NCBI GenBank assembly: GCA_018398765.1
Contig: JAHBMJ010001446.1
Location: forward strand, 1 to 28,361
From: Chromera velia
Taxonomy: Eukaryota; Sar; Chromeraceae
Length of the DNA: 28,361 nucleotides
Direction of reading: 5' to 3'
The translations under genes and the position numbers were made by a program. This document shows positions 18,441-28,361 of this stretch, in pieces; within the stretch, counting starts at the first letter, position 1; every line of letters starts with the position of its first letter. The notes beneath the pieces were generated by a model. The model saw only the letters and a list, made by a program, of their open reading frames with translations, did not search any database and was not told the origin of the DNA.

Positions 18441-20870
18441 TTAACGGCTTCCATTAACACTCTCATATCCACACGCCCGAATGGCTTTTGTTCACATACT
18501 TGCTCTCTCTGTCTCTCTTCGTTTATTTCTATTTACCCACAGGCCCTAGCGGCTTAAAGTTCTGTTTACACACTGAGTCTCATTCTTTCTTAGTAACAGG
18601 CTGTCTCTATTCATTCAGGAACCCACATGCCCATGCAAATATCTTTTGCTGACATGCTTGTCTGAGTCCTTGTCCCTCTTTATTCACCTACACGCCCAAC
18701 CGGCTCCTTTTCACCTAGCCTGTTCACACCGGTTCACACACTCGCTTTCCCTATCTGTGTTCATGCACCCACACCGTCATGTCGCTCCAAACGGCTTCTG
18801 TTTACACACTCGCTCTCCATGTTTCTCTTCATTATTCTTCATTGATTCACTGCCTGAGGCCCAAGCAGCTTCTGTTCATACACTCGCTCTCCTTGTATCT
18901 CCTTGTCTCTCTTCATTCACCCACATGCCCAAACGGCTTCTGTTCACACACTCACTCTCCCTGTCCGTCTTAATTCATCAGCAGGCCCAAGTGGCTTCTG
19001 TTCACGCACTTAATATCTCTTCATTCATCCACAGGCCTAGCCATAGGCCCGAACGGCTTTTATTCAATGACATACAATTGATTTCTTTTCATTCATCCAC
19101 GGGCCCAAACGGCTCCAGGGACCTGTTCTTAGCTTCTGTTCACATACTCGTTCTCCTTGTCTCTCTTTCTTCGCCCGCACACCCAACCGGCTTCTGTTCA
19201 CACACTCGCTCTCCTTATATCTCCTTGTCTCTCTTCATTCACCCACATGCCCAAACGGCTTCTGTTCATACACTCACTCTCCCTGTCTCTCTTAATTCAT
19301 CAGCAGGCCCAAGTGGCTTCTGTTCACGCACTTGATATCTCTTCATTCATCCACAGGCCTAGCCATAGGCCCAAGCGGCTTTTATTCAATGACATACAAT
19401 TGATTTCTCTTCATTCATCCACGGGCCCAAACGGCTCCAGGGACCTGTTCCTAGCTTCTGTTCATATACTCGTTCTCCTTGTCTCTCTTTCTTTGCCCGC
19501 ACACCCAACCGGCTTCTGTTCACACACTCGTTCTCCTTGTATCTCTTTGTCTCTCTTCATTCACCGACACGCCCAAACGGCTTCTGTTCACACACTTACT
19601 CTCCCTGTCTCTCTTAATTCATCAGTAGGCCCAAGTGGCTTCTGTTCACGCACTTGATATCTCTTCATTCATCCACAGGCCTAGCCATAGGCCCGAACAG
19701 CTTTTATTCAATGACACACAATTGATCCCTCTTCATTCATCCACGGGCCCAAACGGCTCCTGTTCCTAACTTTTGTTCACAGACTCGTTCTCTTTGTCTC
19801 TCTTTCTTCGCCCGCATACCCAACCAGCTTCTGTTCACATATTCGCTCTCCTTATATCTCCTTGTCTCTCTTCATTCACCCACACATCTAAACAGCTTCT
19901 GTTCACACACTCACTCTCCCTTTCTCTCTTAATTCATCAGCAGGCCCAAGTGGCTTCTGTTCACGCACTTGATATCTCTTCATTCATCCACAGGCCTAGC
20001 CATAGGCCCGAGCGGCTTTTATTCAATGACACACAATTGATCCCTCTTCATTCATCTACGGGCCTAAACGCTAACCCAAACGGCTCCTGTTCCTAGTTTC
20101 TGTTCACACACTCGTTCTCCTTGTCTCTCTTTCTTCGCCTGCATGCCCAAACGGCTTCAAAATCTATTTACACACTCGCTCTCCTTGTATCTCCTTGTCT
20201 CTCTTCATTTACCTACATGCCTAAGCAGCTTCTGTTCACACACTCGCTCTCCTTGTATCTCCTTGTTTCCCTTCATTCATCCACACACCCAAGCGGCTTC
20301 TGTTCACATACTCGCTCTCCTTGTATCTCCTTGTCTCCCTTCATTCACCCACACGCCGAAACGGCTTCTGTTTACACACTCGTTCTCCCTATTTTTCTTC
20401 ACTTATCCATAGGCCCAAGCGGCTTCTGTATGTTTCTGTTCACACACTTGATCTCTCTTCATTCATCCACAGGCCCAACCAGCGGCCCAAGCGACTTTTC
20501 TTCAATAACACACAATTGATCTTTCTTCATTCATCCACGAGCCCAAGCGGCTTCTATTCACACACTCGTTCTCCTTATCTCGCCCGCACGCCCAAACGGC
20601 TTCTGTTCACAAACTCATACATACTCATAAATATGCTCGCTCTCTCCGTCTCTCTTCATTCATCCACCTGCAGGCCTAAGCGGATTCTGTTACTGAACAC
20701 ACTTCCTTTCTATACCCCTCTTTCTCCATGCACCCGCATGCCCAAACATTCACCCACACACCCAAACGGCTTCTGTTCATACACTTGCTTACTTAGCTTT
20801 ATCCACAGGCCCAAACGGCTTCTGTTCACATCTCTTCCTCTTGAACTCACCAAGCGCTGGACCAATACGC
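18440..20870 (+). repeat. Satellite with about 55-60-bp monomers and a 322-bp higher-order unit
   Basis: Monomers centre on words such as CCCAAACGGCTTCTGTTCAC, followed by an ACTCGCTCTCCTTGTCTCTC-like word and CTTCATTCACCCACA. Distinct monomer variants recur in a fixed order. The variant AAGTGGCTTCTGTTCACGCA occurs at about 18989, 19311, 19633 and 19948, giving a spacing near 322, 322 and 315. At least three higher-order copies lie between about 18880 and 20100, flanked by less ordered monomers. Long plus-strand frames with repeated His/Ser/Leu/Thr products arise from the repeat and are not taken as genes. Confidence 0.9.
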
Positions 20871-20945
20871 GGTGAGCCTCTCTACAACATTTCAAAGCGA
20901 ATACTACAGCATCCACAGTGACACACACTATATATAGATAGTATT

Positions 20946-21212
20946 TTGCGTCCCAAATCCTCAAGTGGAGGTAGAAGGAAGTCGAAAAACCAGGTGCTGA
21001 AAAACTGTGAGAAGTTTGGCCCTGTTAAGTCCGATATCTCAGTGTCCCGCCGCCGCCTGACTGACCGATTGACCAAAGCACGGGAGAACGCATGCATGCA
21101 GAGCGAAATCAGAAGAATCAAGCCAGCTGCATTATCTTCCCAACCGGATAAGTCTCGAATGCAGATCGATCAAAGTGCATGCATGCATTTGAATCCGACA
21201 GGAAAAGTCTGA
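20946..21212 (+). CDS. Weak ORF, basic protein, hypothetical
   Basis: This frame of about 88 codons ends at TGA (21210-21212). It begins at a non-ATG codon, so an upstream splice acceptor would be needed. The product is rich in Lys, Arg and Ser with no domain I recognise. RNY bias is moderate. It lies directly after the satellite and could be a decayed fragment. Confidence 0.2.
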   Translation: MRPKSSSGGRRKSKNQVLKNCEKFGPVKSDISVSRRRLTDRLTKARENACMQSEIRRIKPAALSSQPDKSRMQIDQSACMHLNPTGKV

Positions 21213-23428
21213 TCAATCAAAATATAGAAGTACAAAGTGAGACAGAACAGACAGAATCTCCAAAGTAGGAATAATCAACTCCTATATAAAGCTGACTCCA
21301 TCGTACAATCTCTTGTCTCTAGCCTAGAACTGAGTAGAAACCACGAAACTTTTTGGTGGTGCTCTTCCAGGTGCGGGCTCGAACCGTCAACATGATCTTC
21401 AGTGTAGACGGATCGCTCAGAGAGTTGAGTAGAGTTAGTAAAGCAGATCATGTTGCGAAGTCCATATGCTTTCGAATAGAAATACCTCGAGACTCAGGTC
21501 GGCTTTGAACAGCACAAAGGAATGCAGCAACGAAGATTTGGAAACGGGAGTCTCAGACCAGCGCACAACTTGTTTGCAGCAGGCAGGGCGACAAATGTTT
21601 TTTGAGGCAGGTGTCGGGTCGTGTTTAATCCTTTGTAGTCTGTCGACAGGCCGGGGAAGGTTGTTCACATCCGCTTTCGGGGAGAAAGAGTAGAGATCTT
21701 TGACCTATACATGGGCTGCTTTAAACAGATATGGGACTGGCTTGAATGGGTGTTGGCGGTAGGACAGCCAGAGACCGTATTGGCAGAACCTGCAGACTTC
21801 GAGGCACTGAGTCTGTGGGGCACCAAGCAAGCTCCGCCTGTTCAAGTTCAGATTTCACCATGGAACAGAGTGGAGTCTAAAGTAGAACTTAGTAGAATTC
21901 AAAGTAACTTTTAAATTTACTATATTTCAGCTTTATTATAAAGTAAAACTAGGTTGTTTAAAGCAATCTAGAGCCTTTTAAAGCATTTAGAATCGTTACT
22001 CCTGTGCAAATCTGCTCAAATGTGCTTAAAAGACTGGTTGATTAGCTAGAGTGCATAGTAGGAAAAATTGTGATCACCGCGGCACGTAGAAGTTAGTGAA
22101 TATTACCTGCAAAGAAATACACAGGCACAACACTAATGGATATGCTCAAAAGCAACGTTTAGCGCCGCCAATCAACTACAAAGAATTGCTTTTTCTGCAA
22201 GGGAAACAGTGCAGGAAGGAGGGCTTCACAGCTAGGCTGGTCAGACCAGATAGGAGGCGGTCAGCAGGGGTTGGACAAGATTCTGAAGAACAGAGCACAG
22301 AGACAACATAATTCTTTTCATAAAGAAGTCACACTATACAGTGCAAAAGCTTGCAAATCGTTCTGCGTGTGTTAATGAGAAACTATGAAAAAGAAGGACA
22401 GGTCCGTAGGTAGATCCAGATATTTAGACGGAGACCAGTACGGAGTGCTACAAATGAGAAAGGATGAGCGAGTAAGGAGCACTTACGTTGGGATAGTATG
22501 GACCACTTTGAAAGACTGACACACACGGAGCAAGTGGAAAACATTCAAATATATGAAAGCTGAGCGATTGGTCTGGGTGAAAAAATGTCTGGCACGACTG
22601 AGAGCTGTGCAAAGCTTCAAAAGAGGCGGTCAAAAAATGGAGGCTCCAGCAGACTCTCCATCAACCCTCTCTCAGTGACCTCCCTTGTGCGTTTCTGTCA
22701 AGCTCCTAGCAGAACAAAGAAGCTGGATGCTAAGTAAATCATCATGCAAAGCGAGAGAGCGAGCCGCGCTTCCTTAACTGACCTGCAGGTGTCCCCAAGT
22801 CTCCGTCCACCAACACCTGCAAACATGGAGGGACGGGCGTTCACGCTTTGTGCAGTCAAGAAAGCACTTCTGTCTAGCTTATTCTGCGTGCATAAGGTTC
22901 CAAGGAAAAGACCAAGAGCCTAAGAAGCAGCGGGTCCGGACAGGCTGACAACTGACTGTAGTAACAATGGGAACCTTTGTACTAGAAAGTGACTTTTAAT
23001 TGTAATTTTTTTTTTTGTTTTTTCTTTGACTTTAAATAACTGTAAATGAAATTCAAAGCATTTTATTGGGTTTGCTACAAAGAAAACAAATCAAAGTGGA
23101 ATAAACTGTCCTAGTTAAACTTAGTTTATATATATATCACTAGATATATCATATATACATCACTATGACTATATCTATATTTTTTTAAAAAAAAATCAGC
23201 TTCCGCATTAAATTCTCGTACCATGAATTTATCAGTGTTTCAAACAATCGAATTGAAGCTAATCATAAATTATTCAAAAAGAAAAATAGATTTGTATTAT
23301 ATGTGCTATTCACCAATCAATCACCTAGCTCTACAATACATTAATTTATTGTTCTGAGTTTAAGTTTTTTTTTGTACAAACATTTTGAAACATCGCTCTG
23401 AGACACTGGACTCAAACTATTCGAAGAA
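21213..23428. other. Spacer with no supportable gene
   Basis: About 2.2 kb with only short frames. One at 21711-21914 (plus) starts MGCF, a sequence that could be lipid-modified, and has some coding character, but it stops after 67 codons and matches nothing I recognise. 22980-23400 is AT-rich with TATATA and poly-T stretches. No tRNA, snRNA or mobile-element ends were identified. Confidence 0.4.
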
Positions 23429-24100
23429 TCAGATCATGAAATACACTCGAAACATGTCGCGGTCCTCGCCAGACATCTAAACAGAAAAGGCTTCAACAAG
23501 CTTCCAGTTAAAACCTTCGAGTTCCTGGACGAGAGCACGGTCTGCTGTGAGGATGCACACATTCTCTCTTTTTTTTTTTTCATCTAAGATTGTGGCAAGA
23601 GCGGAGATTTCTTCTGATTTCTTCCCAGACACAGATACAAAATGAAAGAATAAGATCATTCTCTCTGCAAAATTGTCTTGTTGAGAAAGTGAAAAACAGC
23701 TTTTCTTGAAAATCACGGGCAACGTGAAATCGCCTTGTACTATTTCGATGCCTGCAGGCAGAAAACGACCTTCTTCTTTTAGTTTTTTTGAACACTTTGA
23801 TACAAAGAGAGATGAAAGAAGATATTTCGATATGTCACCCTCAATACCGATACACCGCTTGACAAAAACGCCGGTCTTCTGTATTGCAACAGTCAAAATT
23901 AGCAGAGAGCGGCTCACGCTGCAACCCAAATCGCAAACAGTCATACGAAAACCATTGCGGTTTCCACCATCTACCAGATACTGTGCGACAGTGTCTGCAC
24001 AGAGAAACAAATCAGAAACAGAAAGGGTACCACCTAGGGTACCGCTCACAGAGAATGAAGACGGGCCGTCTGCCAGATCAAACGGGTCTTCTCCAGCCAT
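23429..24100 (-). CDS. DOT1-like SAM-dependent methyltransferase domain
   Basis: ATG at 24100 gives 207 residues to TAG at 23479-23477. Reading TAG as sense adds 15 residues to TGA at 23431-23429. Visible are a motif-I-like strand and loop, VCDLGCSVS (55-63), an acidic motif II CIGIE (83-87), and VQGDF (121-125). Their order resembles DOT1, the histone H3K79 methyltransferase (DLGSG, GxE, ERGDF). The second Gly of motif I is replaced, so SAM binding may be altered. A class I fold ends with two long strands. Here the first runs KLVEAFSV straight into TAG, and the matching last strand (MFRVYFMI) lies only in the read-through part. The frame is open just upstream of the ATG, and a 46-bp intron (24106-24151) would join it in phase to the Lys-rich exon. 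It could then be the C-terminal domain of that gene, as in yeast Dot1. Confidence 0.5.
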
Positions 24101-24125
24101 TCTATCTATGAGGTAAGCTAGTCAA

Positions 24126-24945
24126 TTAGGGCCCCCCTCCCCCTCCCCCACCCTTCTTTTTCTTCCCTGCCCCCCCCGCGTTGTCTGCCTCCTTCTCTTT
24201 TCTGCTTTTCTGTTTTTTGTTATCCTCCCCCTCCTCCTTCCTCTTCTTCTTCTTCTCTTTCTCTTCTTCTTCCTTCGCAAGCTGTCGGAGAGAATCGACC
24301 TCCAGCAAGGTTTGATTCTTTCCCAGCATCCCCTCACGTCTGTTGTCTGTCTTGTCCCTATTCCCCCTCAGATGGGGCAGGCGGTCCTCCCCTTCACCCG
24401 ACCGAACGCCAGTCTGCGGCTTTACTGCTCTCACTTGTGCAGCTGCTCCCCTTCTTGACTTCTTTTTCGCTGTCTGTTGGGCATCATCATCCTCTTCCGA
24501 CTCTGTTTTCTTTGTTTGTGTGCCCTTCTTTCCCTTCTTCTTTTTCTTTTTTTTTTCATCCTCTGAGTCACTGGAATCTTCATCCTCAGAACTCCCCTCC
24601 CCGCTCTCAGACGAACCGTCTTCGTCTGAGTCCGCGTCTGCGCCTTCCTCGGACTCTTCCCCGAACAGTTCATCAGGATTCAATTCTTCCACTGTCGCCT
24701 CTTCTTCCCGATTCCAACGGGGTCGTCTACTAGGCTGAGCAGCCATGGTCTGGGACTCGTCCTTCTCTGTCTGTTGCTTCCTTCCCTTTGGACGAGCAGG
24801 ATAGATCGGCTCAGGTGGTCGCATCTCCTTCACCCTGTCTGCCTAGGCTTTGGGGAAATGTTTCTCCCCCAACAGGATAATCTTTTTGACTCCTGCCAGA
24901 AACTTCTCCTCTACTGCCATCTGGGCCTCTCTCTCTTTATCGTGT
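24126..24945 (-). CDS. Acidic and lysine-rich exon, unrecognised protein
   Basis: A helical segment (AGVKKIILLGEKHFPKA) is followed at once by in-frame TAG (24845-24843). The same frame continues with ADRVKEMRPPEPIYPARP. A long Glu/Asp/Ser-rich stretch, several Lys runs and a Gly-rich end follow, up to TAA at 24128-24126. An ATG at 24920 could start it as a separate gene, but the frame reads as coding further upstream (DKEREAQ). Acceptor choice is open. The strong TTTTTTGCAG acceptor (exon start 24979) puts TGA (24968-24966) in frame. A weaker one (CCTCAG, exon start 24945) avoids it and fits a donor at 25132. The charged composition suggests a nuclear, nucleic-acid- or histone-binding tail. 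Confidence 0.55.
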
Positions 24946-25163
24946 CTGAGGTCAAAGCTCTGAATTCAGAGCACATGGGCTGCAAAAAAGAAAGAAGAAA
25001 ATAAATTGATTGGTACATCTATCGATCAATTGATCGTTGCCAAACCCGCACACTAAAGCATTAAGCTTTCTTGTGGTGGTTCAAAAAAGAAAGAACAATC
25101 AAAACTGAACAGAGCTGCAAGTTGAATCGCACGTATCGAATCGGAGAGAGAAAAACGACTCAC

Positions 25164-28102
25164 GTGCGCCGTTCAAAATCCAGACCAGAGGTGCCTCTGA
25201 AGTGTTGGAGATCACCATAGCATAGTCAGTCTTCTCAAACTCGATCGCCACATCAGTTACCTGCATGACCCCCCTGACCGACTGCACACAAACAAGCAAC
25301 AACAGTCAAACGTTAAAGTCTGTACGTGCAAACTAAAGAGAGAGAGAGAGGGGGTGGGGGGGGGTCCGGGAGGGAGAGAGAGAGAGAGATGAAGCCTTCT
25401 TAAAGTTTTACACTGTGTAAGTGAAGGGCAATTAACAAAAAAAATAATGAGAGAGATCTTTCTTGTCCACCTTCTGTATTGCAGACATGTTTCGTTCGTT
25501 GAAGAAAACTCTCTTCTTGCAACCGTCTTTCAGCACAGTCACCGCCCCTTCCGCTTCTTTCACAAGGCAGATCCCGTCTGGTCTGACAATCTGCTGCCTT
25601 TCGGGGGCTTTCTGGTGTGTGCACACACAGAACATAACCGTCTCACGAGTAATTCCGGAGCCAACGTCAAAAGGCAGCTCGACGAACTGCATGGACTCGA
25701 ACCCGATATCATCCCTCATCTGGTCAGCGAACTTCGGCCAGGAGTGAGGATCCCGCTGCATAGTAATCCCCTGCAGCTCTGAAATAAGGGAGGTCGCTGA
25801 CCCGCACATTCCTTAGAGCTTTTGAAACAGCTCATCGACATTGTTCTGCATTCAAAAAACAAAGAAGAAACGAAGAATGTTTTGAACAGGGAACACCATA
25901 CATACACATACACATATACATACACACACACATACACACACACACACACATACACACACACATACATACATACACACATATATATACACACACACACACA
26001 TACACCGGGGTCCCATAGAGAGAGAGAGAGAGAAAGAGAGAGAGACTGAACAAAAAGCCCGCAACCAACCCCCCCCCGCCCCTTCATTAAAATACCTGGT
26101 TGAACGGTTCAACAGAGTCCAAGTGCGCGCATGAAAAGTATTCCATCTATAGCCCCTTCATGCCTGACAATGGCGAGACGATATGAACAACCTTCGGTCC
26201 ATTTCCATGCGTATTCATGGCCTTTCCAGCCACGTTAGCCGTCTTCCAGATCTGGGCCTGTTGTGCATTATTCTTCCCACCGTTCGCCGCTACAGCAATC
26301 ACCCCCCCCCCGAAAAACTCGAAAGCGTTCCAGTCATGTGTGATCCCTACGGGCTCGATCCTCTGATCATACAAAGCGTCTTTTCTCTCCCCTGCACTTG
26401 CTTGGGCCGGGGCCGCCGAGCCCATATTTTCACCTGCAAGAACACAAATTTGAAAGAAAAAAAAGAAAACGTTGTCACCGAGCGATTTAGTTTGACTCAA
26501 TTTGAGGACGGAAGACAGAATAGGAAAGTGGATTTGCGCTTGTAAGCAAAAGATCTGAGATTCACTACGTCACTAAGGACTCAGATGGACTCTAAGTCAG
26601 TATCATACAGACCGACCTTGAATGAATTCGCTCACAGCAGACTCCACAGCTTTGAGGTGAGCAGACGCCACTTGATCGTAGGATGCCTGCCACTTCTGGA
26701 GCTCGCTCAGCTGAGGGCCTTTATCAGGGGTTGAGCTCTCTCCCTCTCCCTCTCCATTGCCCCCACGAGGGGCATCTACGTCGATCGGGTCTGGGGCTCC
26801 CTCCTGCAGAACTGACTGTGCTTGGGCTTCTTGTATTTCTCGCGCGACTCTCGCGTCTTCATCCTTGTCTGCCTGCTCCTTTCGCTGACGCTCAATCTCC
26901 GCCTGTCGACCTCTCTCCTTCCTGATTGAAGCCAGAGTCTGTGCAAAGTGCCCCTCTTTCTGAAGGCAGGCTTACAACTCAGCTTTCCAGTCTGTCTGAG
27001 AAGTGATTGCACTTGACACCGCCTTTTTCATGATCTCACTGACATTGCAAGCAAATAGACAGGTCGCAAAAATAAGTCAGAGAAAAAAGGCAGCTTTAGT
27101 TCCCCAGAGATAACAATGAGAGAAAAAACAGAGGTAAAAACAGAGAGAAAAGAATGGAAGCATTCCAAACAGAAAAGAATGAAGACCGATATCTATTCTT
27201 GACATTCCTTGCGGTCCTCTTGCTGTGACCTACTGACGCCCACTGACTCACCGCTTGTCGTGCTCTCCTTTGTTGAAGAGCGCGAGTTCTTTGTCAACAA
27301 GCCTAGCCTCAGGTTCAATGGCGTAGTTGAGACCCACAATCTGCAAGAAGGCCCCTCTTACATGGAACACGAACAGCTTGGCGGCAAGCATACCCTTTGT
27401 GGGAGGGACAGCCTTTCGCGCCTGCATGGCTCGATGGATTTCATCTGCGAACAAACCCAACACCGCCCCTTGCTCTTCAGGGGTGATGTTTTCCCCTACC
27501 TTCCACTCGTCTGTCACAGTCCGAGGGGTCTTCTTCCGGACGAGGTGGATGAAGTCCATCGCACTGCTGTTCAACATGGACTCTACAATGAGCGGAAAAC
27601 CCCTGTTGTGCGACAGTCGAAGCTTTCTGTCTGTCTCATCCCCCCCCCGCTCCAACACTACTTTCCAGTAGGCCCTGTCACCCAGCTCAAGGGAAGCCTG
27701 AGAAAACTTCTGTCTCAGACTGAGATAGTTGGAAGCAGTTGTTACGTACGCCTGTCCCTGTGACTCAAAGTCTTTTTTGGCAGCCAGACAGAGGACCTGC
27801 CCGACTCCTTTTGCTTGAACGTCCAACGGGAGACAATCCTGCAGTGAAAAAAATAGCGGGAATTATTGAACGAACAGAAATCAAGAGAATCTGATGTTCG
27901 GCAGTGATTGTTGACAGATGAGATCAGACAAAACACCACAAGAAAGCGACTGGCTGAAGCAGAAGAGTGGAGACACAGTTACTATCAGTTCATCTGGTAT
28001 GAATGCATACTAACTCACCGCTCCCTCCCCGATCTTCTGATCTCTGATCCGCTCGAATACCTCAATCTGCTTGATGATAAAGCCTGCGCACTCCAACTCT
28101 GC
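25164..28102 (-). CDS. Unrecognised six-exon gene with in-frame TAA and TAG
   Basis: Exons from 5' to 3': A 28102-28019, B 27838-27252, C 27038-26617, D 26433-26096, E 25845-25471, F 25281-25164. Donors include GTGAGT (A, B, F), GTCGGT (C), GTATTT (D) and GTGGAC (E). Acceptors are pyrimidine-rich and end in CAG. Phases agree at all five junctions (0, 2, 1, 0, 0). In-frame stops of the standard code lie inside C (TAA 26974-26972), D (TAG 26149-26147) and E (TAA 25815-25813), each with good coding sequence on both sides, such as GMKGL[TAG]MEYFS. B is helical. C has a Glu/Arg/Gln-rich coiled-coil-like stretch. D and E are mixed alpha/beta. F ends near VWILNGA. I recognise no family. Exon A's start and any upstream exons are uncertain, and the 3' end may continue into the Lys-rich exon. 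Confidence 0.7.
25340..25390. repeat. GA-rich microsatellite in an intron
   Basis: AGAGAGAGAGAG runs interrupted by a G-rich stretch. The tract lies in the intron between exons E and F of the minus-strand gene. Confidence 0.8.
25898..26045. repeat. CA and GA microsatellites in an intron
   Basis: About 105 bp of (CA)n with TA interruptions is followed by (GA)n at 26017-26044. It lies entirely within the 250-bp intron 25846-26095. Open frames here encode Thr/His/Tyr or Cys/Val repeats and are artefacts. Confidence 0.9.
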
Positions 28103-28361
28103 CTGGGTTTTGCCCGTTGCAATGATCGGAAAAGAAGAGGAGAGGCAGAGAAACGGAGACAAAATATTCAGGAAAGAGGAAGCAAATGAGACAAATCTGT
28201 TGTCAGCATGAAAACGGCAGGGAAAGTGACAAAAAACGTAAAAAACAAACAATATCAAACAATGCTGAGAGAGATTGAAACTGCACTGTGCCACTGAGTA
28301 CCCCAGAAAGCGTTTTTTTGAACCTTTCGGTACCCCTCACAAAGGGTCTCCCCCCCCCCCC
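28103..28361. other. Upstream flank of exon A, no exon assigned
   Basis: The first part is pyrimidine-rich on the minus strand and serves as the acceptor region for exon A. Beyond it I cannot place an exon with confidence. The window ends in a run of C. Confidence 0.4.

Noticed and set aside
18646-20875. Long plus-strand ORFs encoding His/Thr/Ser/Leu repeats
   Set aside because: They arise from the satellite monomer and stop or restart with monomer length changes, so there is no evidence of a protein.
21360-21430. Possible tRNA on the minus strand (GGTTCGAGCCC resembles a B box)
   Set aside because: The T-stem pairs poorly, and no A box, acceptor stem or anticodon arm could be placed.
25822-26112. 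ORFs with Thr/His/Tyr or Cys/Val repeats
   Set aside because: They lie over the CA/GA microsatellite inside a well-supported intron.
1-28361. CRISPR array or prokaryotic operons
   Set aside because: The repeats are satellites and microsatellites without unique spacers. Genes are spliced, and no Shine-Dalgarno or operon organisation is seen.

Overview
The window is nuclear DNA of a eukaryote, most likely a protist. It has spliceosomal genes with GT..AG introns of about 75-650 bp, an LTR retrotransposon, a hAT-like DNA transposon, a higher-order satellite, and long micro- and minisatellite tracts. I cannot name the organism. The main observation is that TAA and TAG occur in frame inside sequence that otherwise reads as coding. 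I count 14 cases in three unrelated units: two in the 7.7-10.8 kb gene, seven in the retrotransposon gag frame, and five in the minus-strand locus at 23.4-28.1 kb. The reading frames I trust most end at TGA. This suggests a nuclear code in which UAR is sense (Gln is the commonest known reassignment) and UGA is the usual stop.

Layout. 0-3 kb: a low-complexity start, a long interrupted CAGA-repeat block, then a clear minus-strand METTL9/DREV-type methyltransferase. 3-7.7 kb: a 41-bp tandem duplication, a possible short ORF, a 1.23-kb hAT-like element with terminal inverted repeats, 10-bp target duplication and a BED zinc-finger ORF, a pyrimidine-rich minisatellite, and AT-rich spacer. 7.7-10.85 kb: a plus-strand gene of at least four or five exons encoding a long, mostly disordered Pro/Ser-rich protein. 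10.85-12.3 kb: AT-rich spacer. 12.3-14.36 kb: a minus-strand gene for a two-pass membrane protein with a cysteine-containing loop. 15.45-18.03 kb: a gag-only LTR retrotransposon. 18.4-20.87 kb: a satellite with a higher-order period near 322 bp. 20.9-23.4 kb: spacer with only weak ORFs.

23.4-28.1 kb is a minus-strand block. Six exons with matching splice phases encode an unrecognised protein. A strongly acidic/lysine-rich exon and a DOT1-like methyltransferase fold follow in the same orientation. These may be one gene, since a Lys-rich region in front of a C-terminal catalytic domain resembles yeast Dot1, or two or three tandem genes. The junctions near 24.97 kb and 24.1 kb decide this and I could not settle them.

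UAR reassignment is known in most ciliates, some ulvophyte green algae, some oxymonads and hexamitid diplomonads. The introns, transposons and satellite here do not look like a compact ciliate somatic genome, and a DOT1-like enzyme would be unusual for the green lineage. The METTL9-like gene fits the family length if its TAG is a true stop, so it is the main evidence against a complete reassignment.
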